From the NCBI GenBank assembly GCA_963791945.1, contig CAWBUD010000002.1:744001-808000 (forward strand): a stretch of DNA of 64,000 nt, given 5' to 3'. Position 1 is the stretch's first letter. Every line of letters starts with the position of its first letter. Made by a program: the position numbers and the translations under genes. Under the pieces are notes generated by a model. That model saw only the letters and a list, made by a program, of their open reading frames with translations, was not told where the DNA came from and did no database searches. The stretch comes from PALSA-1003 sp963791945. GTDB lineage: Bacteria; Pseudomonadota; Gammaproteobacteria; Burkholderiales; Casimicrobiaceae. Shown here in pieces: positions 27,296-34,971 of this stretch.

Positions 27296-27594
27296 TTCGT
27301 TTCCAATTCGGCGAGGCCGAGCCGGTGAAATTCGGCGAGCGTTTCCGCGATCGCGCCCGCTTGCCCGCAGTGTTGGGTCGCCGGAAAGGCTTCGTCGAGC
27401 TTCGTCGCGATTTCGGCCGCCTCCAGCGGTCCGCCGGCTTCGAGCAGGACGCCGAGCACGCGACCGGCGAGAGGCCCGAGCAGGTGGCTATTGCCCGTCC
27501 GCTCGTTACGAACCACGAATTCGCCGTCCCATTCGCGCCAGGTGACGGCATGGGGAGGCACGCTGCGCCAGCGGGGCGCCGTTGGATGCTGCAA
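27292..27594 (-). CDS. PqqD-family chaperone of the HPr-rel-A system
   Basis: A 100-residue protein with the winged-helix PqqD pattern: WDGEFVVRNERTGNSHLLGP then AGRVLGVLLEAGGPLEAAEI. In RiPP pathways PqqD proteins present a precursor peptide to a modifying enzyme. Here the partner is the HprK-related kinase, which follows with a four-base overlap. The protein may present a target to the kinase or the nucleotidyltransferase; this is inference. Confidence 0.85.
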   Translation of the reverse strand: MQHPTAPRWRSVPPHAVTWREWDGEFVVRNERTGNSHLLGPLAGRVLGVLLEAGGPLEAAEIATKLDEAFPATQHCGQAGAIAETLAEFHRLGLAELETK

Positions 27595-27633
27595 GGTGCT
27601 TCTCCGTAGAACGCGGAGAAGTATGGCAGAAAG

Positions 27634-28755
27634 CTAGGCGGGCTGTGTCGAGGCGAGGTACGTCAGGATGTCCTGAAGCCCCCACTGCACCCCCGCGGTA
27701 GGCTCGAAATAGCCCTTAGTGACGAACTCGTTCCAGATACCCTTGACCGTGCGCACGGACACCCCCGGGGTGAACCCGGCTTGCGCATTGAGCAGCGCCG
27801 CCACGATGTGGCGAGCCAACGCATCCTGCTGTGTCGGGCTGCGTAAACCACGGGAGTTGGAGTTCGAGCGATGCTTGTGCCGGCCAAGGCTGGGCGGCGC
27901 AGGGTCCGACGGCGCAGGGCTCGACGGCTCGGGGGCGGGCGCCGTGTCGTTGTTGTTGTTGTTGCACCCCAGCGGGTCCACCGGGCCTGGATCAGATGGC
28001 GGTGGCTCTGTCCCTTGGTCTGCCCCTTGGTCCAGGCCTGGGTCCGTAGCCTTGTGCTTGTGCTTGTGCGGGGAACGGCCGAGCGCCGCACCGTCTAACG
28101 GACCAGGCGCTTCTTCACCTGACCTCCCGAGGTCAAGGGTCCTGTGGGCGACCTGCAGGAAGGAACCATGACGGGAATCCCCCCCGGATAACACAGCAGG
28201 GTGAAGCGCCGCCCCATCCGAGCTCCCGAGGTCGAGCGCCTTGTAGCTCATGGGCCGGAAGGAACCATGATGGGAACCCCCGCCGGAACCAGGCGACGGC
28301 TCGTCACGCGCCTTTGGGGTACGCACGCGGTCGGGGTTATGTCGATGCCCGTGGGCAGGCGGTGGAGGAGCCGGCTCTTCAGGCACCTCAGGCGGCGCAT
28401 TGTCCGGCGGGCTGAGCACGTCCAGCAGCGTGTCGCACGCGTACTGAGGGTTGGGCCCGAACACGGTGTTGAACGGAGTGTCCGGCGTGAATGGCTCCGG
28501 CCAGGACGGAGCGTCAGCCCAGTAGTCAGCCGTAAGCCCCGCACAGACCACGGCGACGCCCGCCACGCTCGCGTTGCCCGAACAGAAGGCAGATGGCGTT
28601 ACGCACTGACCCTGTCCTAGAACAGGCCGGCTCAGCAGCGTCATCAGCACGGGCGCGGCGGCCAGCCCGCCCTGGAGCACGCGTCGGCGGGTCGCTGCAG
28701 GCTCGCGATTTACCGCGGGCATGCGCGGAGATTTTGGCTCGATCGGATCGGACAT
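27634..28755 (-). CDS. Tat-exported low-complexity protein, candidate client of the HPr-rel-A cassette
   Basis: I do not recognise a named family. The N-terminus has a twin-arginine signal (TRRRVLQGGLAAAPVLMTLL, residues 22-41). A short Cys-containing part follows (QCVTPSAFCSG), then a long disordered region rich in Pro, His, Gly, Ser and Asn with an NNNNN run and a KHKHK stretch. It holds two copies of a unit (HHGSFRPMSYKALDLGSS, RHGSFLQVAHRTLDLGRS). The last 80 residues look folded (ALARHIVAALLNAQAG, GIWNEFVTKGYF, QDILTYLAS). It starts the same-strand cluster, 39 bases before the PqqD-like gene. The pairing suggests a substrate, not proven. Confidence 0.65.
   Translation of the reverse strand: MSDPIEPKSPRMPAVNREPAATRRRVLQGGLAAAPVLMTLLSRPVLGQGQCVTPSAFCSGNASVAGVAVVCAGLTADYWADAPSWPEPFTPDTPFNTVFGPNPQYACDTLLDVLSPPDNAPPEVPEEPAPPPPAHGHRHNPDRVRTPKARDEPSPGSGGGSHHGSFRPMSYKALDLGSSDGAALHPAVLSGGDSRHGSFLQVAHRTLDLGRSGEEAPGPLDGAALGRSPHKHKHKATDPGLDQGADQGTEPPPSDPGPVDPLGCNNNNNDTAPAPEPSSPAPSDPAPPSLGRHKHRSNSNSRGLRSPTQQDALARHIVAALLNAQAGFTPGVSVRTVKGIWNEFVTKGYFEPTAGVQWGLQDILTYLASTQPA
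28124..28276 (-). repeat. Two 54-base direct repeats inside the Tat protein gene
   Basis: Copy one is 28124-28177 and copy two 28223-28276. They share ends CTCCCGAGGTC and GGAAGGAACCATGA and are 99 bases apart, exactly 33 codons, so they encode a repeating 33-residue unit in frame. Confidence 0.75.
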
Positions 28756-29143
28756 TGAGACCGTGGCCTATGACTTGGCCGGACAAGAATAGCGTAGGAC
28801 CGAAGCACGCGACATGCCACCCGTCGGAAGAGCGTGATTTATATGGCGGATGCGCGTCGCGTTGGGATTGAACCAGGCCGAGTTGTAAATGGCGTCGACA
28901 GTCCCACGCAAGGTTGACCCCTCTTGTGGAATACGCCAGCTCTGCGCTATCATGACGATGGCATAAGCGGTACGCGATACGCTGAAGCGCACGTAGTGGT
29001 TCGGCGACCTTGATGTCCGTCAAGGAAGCGGCTGAGGCTAAGCGGTAGCGTACGTTGGCGCGGGGAGCAACGGGCTTTGGTAGGTCGCATGCGGATGTCC
29101 TAAGAAAGCCCCTTGGGCAGTGACCCGCGGTTCACTGCAGCAA
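28756..29143. other. Intergenic region before the riboswitch
   Basis: No convincing gene is present. It separates the divergent Tat-protein and protease genes and must hold both promoters. A hairpin (GCAGTGA with TCACTGC, 29118-29139) lies just upstream of the riboswitch. Confidence 0.4.
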
Positions 29144-29236
29144 GAGTCTGTTAAAGGGCAAACTCGGCGAAAGCTGGGGGCGCAAAGTTACCGGTCTAAG
29201 GGACTCAGGTCCTAGGATAGCGGGATTGCCGGACTC
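29144..29236 (+). promoter_or_regulatory. Cyclic-di-GMP-I (GEMM) riboswitch
   Basis: The aptamer core is readable: GGGCAAAC, a GAAA tetraloop hairpin (CGGCGAAAGCTG), then GGGGCGCAAAG, CCGGTCTAAG, a second hairpin (GGACTCAGGTCC), and AGGATAGCGGGATTGCCG. The outer stem closes with GAGTC (29144-29148) and GACTC (29232-29236). This matches the GEMM-I layout, including the GAAA tetraloop and the GCAAAG segment. A further hairpin after it (29239-29275, GCGGG with CCCGC at its base) may be the expression platform. The protease start is 152 bases downstream. Confidence 0.88.
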
Positions 29237-29387
29237 AGGCGGGTTTTGCTCGCGACTTGCGAGAGCGGAGCCCGCGATAGAAGGCGCAATGCGTGGTGCC
29301 CGGGGCGATGACTCCCGAGCGCCGCTCATGGATGCGCACGGCCGATTCCCTCCGAGCCTGATTGCCGCGGGCCTCAAGGAGGAATCG

Positions 29388-31145
29388 ATGAAATCGTGGT
29401 TGACCCTTCCCTCCCCGTCGAAAATGCGCGCGGCCAGTGCCATCCCGTTGATGGTCCTGGCGTTCGCGGGCGCCGCGGTGGCCGCCCAAAGTGCTCCCGT
29501 TGCAAAGGGGCGCATCCTGGTCCAGCCCCGGCCGGGGCTGTCCGACGTGGAATTCGCCAAGGCGCTGGCGCCACATGGAGGAAAAGTCGCCGGGCAGATC
29601 GGCAATCTGGGCGTATATGTCGTTGCGCTGCCTGCGACCGCCTCGGAGAAAGCGGTGGCAAACCTGCTTTCCCACAATCCTCAGATCAAGTTTGCCGAAC
29701 CCGATGCGCTCGTTGCGCCGGTCCTCACGCCCAACGATCCGTACTACGGCAACGAGTGGGATCTGCACACACTCAACGGGGCCGCCGCGTGGGACGTGTC
29801 GCGGGGAGCCGGGATCACGGTCGCCATCCTGGACAGCGGTGTCGACGCGACGCATCCCGATCTTCAAGGTCAACTGGTTCCGGGATGGAACTTCTACGAT
29901 GGCAACAGCAACACCGCCGACGTCTACGGTCACGGGACCGAGGTAGCCGGCGTGGTGGCCGCTCTCGGCAACAACGCCATCGGCGTGACGGGTGTCGCGT
30001 GGAACAGCAAGCTGATGCCGATTCGGGTCGCGGGCACCAACGGTTATGCAAGCATAAGCGCACTGGCCTCGGGTCTCAATTACGCTGCCGATCACGGCGC
30101 TCGAGTCGCGAACATGAGTTTTGCCGTCCAGAGTTATTCCACGATCCAGACCGCCGCGCAGTACCTCAGGAACAAGGGCGGTGTTGCCTGCAATTCGGCC
30201 GGCAATTACGGAACGCTGGATTCGACCCCGCCCAGCGACTCCCTGGTATCGGTTTCCGCGACGGATGCCTCGGATACGCGCGCAAGCTGGTCGAGCTTCG
30301 GGCCTTATGTCGACGTGTCCGCCCCGGGAGCCGGGATCTGGACCACAACGATGGGCGGGGGCTACGCCACCGTGTCGGGAACGTCGTTCTCCAGCCCGCT
30401 TACTTGCGGGGTGATCGCCCTGATGATGGCGGCGAATCCCGCGCTGGCGCCGTCCCAGATTGTGAGCCTCCTCGAATCGACTGCCGTCGATCTCGGCACG
30501 ACGGGCTACGACTATTACTACGGCTACGGGCGAGTCAATGCGGCAGCGGCAGTACTAGCCGCGTCCAACGCGAGGTCCGGCGACACCCAGCCGCCTATCG
30601 CATCGATCTCGTCTCCAACCGCAGGCACGGTGAGTGGAATAGTGCCGGTCAACGTCAGCGCGAGCGACAACGTCGGCGTCACCCGGGTTGATCTGCTGGT
30701 CAACGGCACGCTGTTCGCCAGCGACCCGACGGCGCCCTACGGGTTCAGCTGGGATACGAGCAGTCTTGGCGGGAGCGCGACGCTGATGGCTCGCGCATGG
30801 GACGCAGCCGGCAACTCGTCGAATTCCCCGACCGTTACCGTGACGATCGGCACTGCTCCGCCCCCCCAGCCGGACACGATCCCGCCGACGGTGACGATCA
30901 GCAAACCTGGCAATGGCAGCCAGGTGAAGGGCAACGTCGGCGTCGCCGCGAAGGCGAGCGACAACGTTCGTGTCGCAAGCCTCACCCTGTACCTGGACGG
31001 CGTCATGACGGCCACGGGAAACGCGGCTTCGATATCGTGGCAATGGAATACCAAGAAGGCGGCCAACGGGGAGCATACGATCAGCGCCGTGGCCAAGGAT
31101 GCGGCGGGAAACAGCGCGACCACAACGGTCACGGTGACCAAGTAA
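29388..31145 (+). CDS. Secreted subtilisin-like serine protease (S8) with two C-terminal Ig-like domains
   Basis: ATG at 29388 follows a clear AAGGAGGAATCG ribosome site. The chain has a signal peptide (residues 13-33), an I9-type propeptide (41-105), a subtilase domain with Asp149 (AILDSG), His182 (GHGTEVAG) and Ser333 (GTSFSSP), and two Big/Ig-like modules (about 410-495 and 500-585) with SDNVGVTRVDLLVNG and SDNVRVASLTLYLDG. There is no PEP-CTERM tail. It probably acts outside the cell on matrix or surface proteins. The c-di-GMP riboswitch in its leader ties its level to the sessile/motile state. Confidence 0.92.
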   Translation: MKSWLTLPSPSKMRAASAIPLMVLAFAGAAVAAQSAPVAKGRILVQPRPGLSDVEFAKALAPHGGKVAGQIGNLGVYVVALPATASEKAVANLLSHNPQIKFAEPDALVAPVLTPNDPYYGNEWDLHTLNGAAAWDVSRGAGITVAILDSGVDATHPDLQGQLVPGWNFYDGNSNTADVYGHGTEVAGVVAALGNNAIGVTGVAWNSKLMPIRVAGTNGYASISALASGLNYAADHGARVANMSFAVQSYSTIQTAAQYLRNKGGVACNSAGNYGTLDSTPPSDSLVSVSATDASDTRASWSSFGPYVDVSAPGAGIWTTTMGGGYATVSGTSFSSPLTCGVIALMMAANPALAPSQIVSLLESTAVDLGTTGYDYYYGYGRVNAAAAVLAASNARSGDTQPPIASISSPTAGTVSGIVPVNVSASDNVGVTRVDLLVNGTLFASDPTAPYGFSWDTSSLGGSATLMARAWDAAGNSSNSPTVTVTIGTAPPPQPDTIPPTVTISKPGNGSQVKGNVGVAAKASDNVRVASLTLYLDGVMTATGNAASISWQWNTKKAANGEHTISAVAKDAAGNSATTTVTVTK

Positions 31146-31276
31146 TCGGGCGGGCTCACGGGCCGCGGAGCGCCTCGCCCGCGGCCCTCAGTGAGTTGTC
31201 AGGGGATTTTACAGTCGATGTCTCCTTCGAGACGATCACATGAATAATCCCTAAGCATTTCAAATTGTTAAGGTTT

Positions 31277-31293
31277 CGGCATCGCTCTTGCTT
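31277..31293 (+). promoter_or_regulatory. Sigma-54-like -24/-12 promoter element
   Basis: CGGCATCGCTCTTGCTT has GG and GC 12 bases apart and a perfect TTGCTT -12 half. It lies 41 bases before the PEP-CTERM start at 31334. Confidence 0.65.
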
Positions 31294-31333
31294 TAGTGCA
31301 GCCGGTATGGCTCAAAGCACGCGGAGGCATGGC

Positions 31334-32029
31334 ATGAAGCGACTTCTGTTGATTGTTCTAGCAAGTCTGGCCGTGTTCGTGGGCTACGTCGCTCCCGCCT
31401 CCGCCGATCTGCTCTATACCCTCGATCAGGACCATTGCACGGGCGGATGTGGAACGGCTCCCTTCGGCACGGTTCGCCTGCACGAGGTTGCTCCGGGCGA
31501 TATCAAGGTGACGGTAACGCTCACGGACTCGAACAGGTTCATGGGCAGCAGCGGTGCCGGCGACGCTTTTCTGTTCAATCTGACTGGCTTTCCCGATATT
31601 TCAGGTGCCGGAGTGCTTGTCTTTACGACCGCCGGCTTTGCCCTCGATCCCGCCACTTCGGATCCTCCGAACCTGTTCCACGCAGACGGCACTGGAGACT
31701 GGATGTACGGGATCAACTGTACCGTTTGCGGCAGCGGCGGGAGCAATCCCAATCCGGGGCCGCTCGTCTTCGACGTAAACCTTGCCGGATTGACCGTGAA
31801 CTCCTTCATTTCCACCACCGACTCCAACGGGAATGTCTTCGCGGTGGATCTCTGCAGCAGCTTTACGGCCGCGGCGGGTTGTGCGAACACGGGTGACGTT
31901 GCCGGCAACACGCCTGGAGAAGAGGTTCCGCCAGAAGGTACGACACCTGAACCAGGCTCGCTCCTGCTTCTCGCCGCGGGGCTGCTGGGCCTCGCGAGCG
32001 TGCGGTCGATGCGGCGCTCGAGAAGGTAG
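31334..32029 (+). CDS. PEP-CTERM sorting-domain protein, secreted
   Basis: ATG at 31334 follows GGAGG and gives a clean signal peptide (MKRLLLIVLASLAVFVGYVA). The mature part has Cys pairs (HCTGGCG, INCTVCGSGG) and a beta-rich body; the tail is TPEPGSLLLLAAGLLGLASV with a basic end (RRSRR). Export and exosortase processing are expected. Function is unknown. It is preceded by a sigma-54-like element. Confidence 0.88.
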   Translation: MKRLLLIVLASLAVFVGYVAPASADLLYTLDQDHCTGGCGTAPFGTVRLHEVAPGDIKVTVTLTDSNRFMGSSGAGDAFLFNLTGFPDISGAGVLVFTTAGFALDPATSDPPNLFHADGTGDWMYGINCTVCGSGGSNPNPGPLVFDVNLAGLTVNSFISTTDSNGNVFAVDLCSSFTAAAGCANTGDVAGNTPGEEVPPEGTTPEPGSLLLLAAGLLGLASVRSMRRSRR

Positions 32030-32233
32030 CCTCAGAGCTTTCAGAGCGAGGGCAGGTTCCCGTTGCCGTCATGAGTTCGACGGTCGATGGCAACCGACGA
32101 GAGACGGGCGGCAGTGCACATCATCGCTCGCCGCGAAGGTCCTTAGCGAGCGGAGCTTTCAATGGCACCTCGTGTTGCGTGCGCGCCGCCGTTGGGTGTT
32201 CAATGCAACGCGACCACAAGCGCCGATAGACCC

Positions 32234-32986
32234 ATGTTCACCAAATGCCCGGCATGCGGCAGCCTCAACGTTCGCCGCTCGTCCATACGCCCCTTGGAGA
32301 GCTCCGGGATAACTCGACTTCGCTCCCCCTATCGATGCCGCGACTGTAGCGAACGCTTCTGGGTCGTCAGCAAGCGCCTCAACTACCTTGCGGTATTCGG
32401 GGGGTTGGTGATCGTAGCCGCAGCCTCCGCATGGAATATGGTGGGTGTGCCGAGCGAGCCTGCACGCGACTCGGACGTATCCACCGCCGACACGCAGGTC
32501 TTCGCGGAGGCGATCAGCCGCGCCGAGCACGAGGATCCCCCTGCGGAATTGAAGCTCGCTCACATGTACGCGCATGGTGAAGGTGTCACGGCCGACAAGA
32601 AGGCGGCGCAGACCTGGCTTGAGCGTGCAGCCCAGCATGGCGACTCCGACGCGCAGTACGAGCTCGGCAATGCTTTGCGCGAGGGGGTAGGCACGCTCCA
32701 GGATTACGAGACTGCGGCGAAGTGGCTGCAGCTCGCCGCCGCCCGCGGTCATGGACCCGCGCAATACGCCTTGGCGGAGATGTACCGCGCTGGCACCGGG
32801 CTTGCGCCGGATAAGGCTAAGGCCTACCTGTGGTTCAACCTGGCCGCAGCGCAGGATGTCCCTGGCGCGGCCGTTCAGCGGGACGTGCTGTTGCGGGGTC
32901 TAACGCCGGCCGAGGTACTGCAGGCGCAAGCCGAAGCGCGTCGCTTGAGCGAACTCGCTGCGAGGCAATCCACCCAGGCCCGTTAG
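32234..32986 (+). CDS. Zinc-ribbon, single-helix Sel1-repeat protein
   Basis: The start at ATG 32234 yields MFTKCPACGSLNV and, further on, YRCRDCSERFW: a four-Cys zinc ribbon in the cytoplasm. A transmembrane helix follows (LAVFGGLVIVAAASAW), then three to four Sel1/TPR-like repeats (AELKLAHMYAHGEGVTADKK, AQYELGNALREGVG, AQYALAEMYRAGTG) outside. Sel1 proteins act as scaffolds. I see no clue to its partner. Confidence 0.8.
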   Translation: MFTKCPACGSLNVRRSSIRPLESSGITRLRSPYRCRDCSERFWVVSKRLNYLAVFGGLVIVAAASAWNMVGVPSEPARDSDVSTADTQVFAEAISRAEHEDPPAELKLAHMYAHGEGVTADKKAAQTWLERAAQHGDSDAQYELGNALREGVGTLQDYETAAKWLQLAAARGHGPAQYALAEMYRAGTGLAPDKAKAYLWFNLAAAQDVPGAAVQRDVLLRGLTPAEVLQAQAEARRLSELAARQSTQAR

Positions 32987-32987
32987 C

Positions 32988-33191
32988 GTGGAGAGCCTGT
33001 TACTGTGGATCGGTCGACTCGGTGGAACAGGCGGCGCGATCCTGTGCGCGGTTGCGGTCCTGGTGCGTGTGCGCGGCGTGTATAGCTTCGCCGGTTTCCA
33101 GGTGGGTACGTTACTCCTCGCCGGGATAGCCATGATGCTCGCAGGTTGCCTGGGGTACCTTGCTGCCCTGGCAGAGCGGCCACGGCGCTGA
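32988..33191 (+). CDS. Small two-helix membrane protein
   Basis: GTG start two bases after the Sel1 gene stop. The 67 residues form two hydrophobic helices (GGAILCAVAVLV and VGTLLLAGIAMMLAGCLG) with a basic end. It is probably co-transcribed with the Sel1 gene. No family is recognised. Confidence 0.55.
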   Translation: MESLLLWIGRLGGTGGAILCAVAVLVRVRGVYSFAGFQVGTLLLAGIAMMLAGCLGYLAALAERPRR

Positions 33192-33212
33192 CTTCTCCGC
33201 CGGAATCGCCGT

Positions 33213-33404
33213 TTAGGCGACATCGTCGGTGGTGCAGCCCCGTCGGGCGGGTCCCGGATCAACGCCCAGCGGCGAAACCACGATTGTGGACGACGGCTGA
33301 ACATCATCGGCAGCGCCGCGCAGCGGCATGTTCGAACCGCGAATTCCGATCGGCACGCATCCCCACAGCAGAACGGCGGCAGCCAGTACGATCGATGTTC
33401 TCAT
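33213..33404 (-). CDS. Small lipoprotein
   Basis: A 63-residue frame beginning MRTSIVLAAAVLLWGC, a good signal peptide with lipobox LLWGC. A GAAGG ribosome site precedes the ATG. The mature 48 residues are polar with no recognised fold. Short length leaves some doubt. Confidence 0.5.
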   Translation of the reverse strand: MRTSIVLAAAVLLWGCVPIGIRGSNMPLRGAADDVQPSSTIVVSPLGVDPGPARRGCTTDDVA

Positions 33405-33782
33405 TTGCAGCCTTCGCAGAGTTGGCGCGCGACAAGACCTCCGAGTCTACCGCGCCACACCGACGCCGGGCCGTTGGCCTCGACCGTTTCGGGGGTGTGG
33501 GCCCGGCCGGCGCGGCGTGGGTGCGCCGGCGGAGAATGGCGGTTGCCGCCTAAGCAGCAAGACTAATTCAGCACCAAACACAGGCCCCGCCTCGGCGGGG
33601 CTCGTTGTTTGTGGGGCGCTGCGGGGCCGACGCCGCCGCAGTTCGGGCGTGCGGTTGATCGTCAATGGCCAAGGCAGAACACGCTGCTCAGATGAGTGGA
33701 GCTAACTGACTTCCCGATTGGGCGCAAGGAGAACTAAGCGACTCCTTCTCTGAGTGGTTTATTTGGGAAAGGGCACGAAAAA
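33405..33782. other. Intergenic region with a terminator-like hairpin
   Basis: GCCCCGC (33584-33590) pairs with GCGGGGC (33595-33601) and is followed by T-rich sequence. The rest probably contains the promoter of the PEP-CTERM gene at 33783; no sigma-54-like element was found here. Confidence 0.5.
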
Positions 33783-34463
33783 ATGAAAACTGCGCCGGCA
33801 AGAAATATCGCGGCAATCACCGCGTTGGCGTTGGGGGGCCTACTTGGTCAGGCCAATGCGGCTGCGATCATCTACAGCGATCGGGCGGCGTTCGAGGCAA
33901 CCCTGAGCACCATCGTCCGGGATGACTACGAGAATCCGGGTTATGTGTTCAACCAATCGGACGCGGCGATGAGCGCGGTTCTGGGCGAAACGGACTATAC
34001 AACCACCGGATTTAGCAACAACGACATTGTGTTCGACCGCGGAGGAGGAGATCATTTCTACTGCGGGGGATGCAATGGCTCATACCGCATGGACTTCACC
34101 TCAACGTCGATTTCCAACACGGGCGGCGTCTTCGGCGTCGGATTCGACTTCTTCAATGATGGGGGTGTCATCTCCCCTGAGGGTGTCATCACCCCTATTC
34201 CGTACCATGTCTACGTGACCTTCGGGGACAACACCACCGTGGACATCGCGCTTAATCAGACAGTCTCCCCCGCTTTTTTTGGGATCACCTCTGACCTCGG
34301 AATCAGGACCATGGACATTGGGTTGGCAAACGGCGGAATTACCCGAGAGGGGGAATTTGGGCAAAACAATCTCACCATTGGGATCCCCGAACCCGCCACC
34401 CTCGCGCTTCTCAGCCTCGGTCTTGGTGGTCTCGGCTTCTCGCGTCGGCGTAAGCTGAACTGA
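33783..34463 (+). CDS. PEP-CTERM sorting-domain protein, secreted
   Basis: A 226-residue protein with a signal peptide ending near ANA-AA (residue 27) and a C-terminal tag IPEPATLALLSLGLGGLGF followed by SRRRKLN. The body contains FDRGGGDHFYCGGCNGSY and a beta-rich stretch (GVFGVGFDFFNDGG) like other PEP-CTERM proteins with a lectin-like jelly roll. The 3' end is closely similar to several neighbouring genes. A hairpin follows the stop. Confidence 0.88.
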   Translation: MKTAPARNIAAITALALGGLLGQANAAAIIYSDRAAFEATLSTIVRDDYENPGYVFNQSDAAMSAVLGETDYTTTGFSNNDIVFDRGGGDHFYCGGCNGSYRMDFTSTSISNTGGVFGVGFDFFNDGGVISPEGVITPIPYHVYVTFGDNTTVDIALNQTVSPAFFGITSDLGIRTMDIGLANGGITREGEFGQNNLTIGIPEPATLALLSLGLGGLGFSRRRKLN

Positions 34464-34480
34464 TCGTGCAATCGCGCCGC

Positions 34481-34503
34481 AACGCCGCCCCCGTGGCGGC
34501 GTT
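34481..34503 (+). terminator. Terminator-like hairpin
   Basis: AACGCCGCC pairs with GGCGGCGTT (nine base pairs), 17 bases after the PEP-CTERM stop. It lacks a T run but matches the position and type of hairpins after the next genes. Confidence 0.6.
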
Positions 34504-34577
34504 AGTGGAGAAGTAAAGATTCTCGTGGGGAGTTTGGTTCCCGACTGGCGGGGAGTGGGGGATACGGCGAGGCCTTC

Positions 34578-34702
34578 TGGTGCCCGGGGCCGGACTCGAA
34601 CGGGCTAGGGACAAATCGCCATTCTCGCTAGCGGTGCCCCCAATCGTGCCCTCAAGGCACTAGTCTAGGGGCCTCAACATCCAGTTGCGCCACCCTTCGG
34701 AC
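34578..34702 (-). other. tRNA-Leu-like element, degenerate or att-like
   Basis: Read on the minus strand, the 3' part GTTCGAGTCCGGCCCCGGGC-ACCA is a tRNA T-loop, acceptor and encoded CCA. Its 22 bases at 34580-34601 equal 40611-40632 of the intact tRNA-Leu gene and flank. The 5' part (GGGTGGCGCAACTGG) resembles the D-arm of that tRNA at 13 of 15 bases. Between them lie about 76 bases that do not fold as an anticodon arm and contain other hairpins (GTGCC with GGCAC; GCTAG with CTAGC). It may be a pseudo-tRNA with an insert, an attachment-site remnant or an unknown RNA. Confidence 0.5.
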
Positions 34703-34856
34703 GCGAGTATGCGCCGGGATTAGGCTCCTCGCATCGACCGTCGGCGGCGGAGGGAGTGGGGTAAATCCCTCACTGCCGTCGGGTTATTTTACATATCCCG
34801 GACAATCACCGCCGACTAGAGTCAAGAAACCTGTGCTAAACAGGGTGTTACAAAAC
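34703..34856. other. Intergenic region with an imperfect hairpin
   Basis: A stem (GGAGTGGGG with CCCTCACTGCC, about 34743-34778) followed by TTATTTT may be a plus-strand terminator. No gene is seen. Confidence 0.35.
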
Positions 34857-34873
34857 TCGCACGGAAATTGCTT
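34857..34873 (+). promoter_or_regulatory. Sigma-54-like -24/-12 promoter element
   Basis: TCGCACGGAAATTGCTT differs from TGGCACG-N4-TTGCTT by one base in the -24 GG. It lies 99 bases before the PEP-CTERM start. Confidence 0.55.
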
Positions 34874-34971
34874 AGATGTGGTGGACAACGCTCGCCGCAA
34901 GCAAGCAGCCAACAATAATCGGGGTCGACGGTGCCAAAGAAAGACCTTCGAAACTAACCAGGGGAAAAATC

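Noticed and set aside
28124..28276. CRISPR-like repeats
   Set aside because: Only two imperfect copies exist, they are coding and in frame, and there are no cas genes in the window.
29118..29139. A second c-di-GMP aptamer upstream of the first
   Set aside because: There is a hairpin, but the GCAAAC and GCAAAG core segments are missing.
34578..34702. tRNA with a group I intron
   Set aside because: The interior is only about 76 bases, far too short for a group I intron, and has none of its core elements.
34578..34702. tmRNA
   Set aside because: The 5' end does not match the tmRNA start, and there is no room for the tag frame and pseudoknots.
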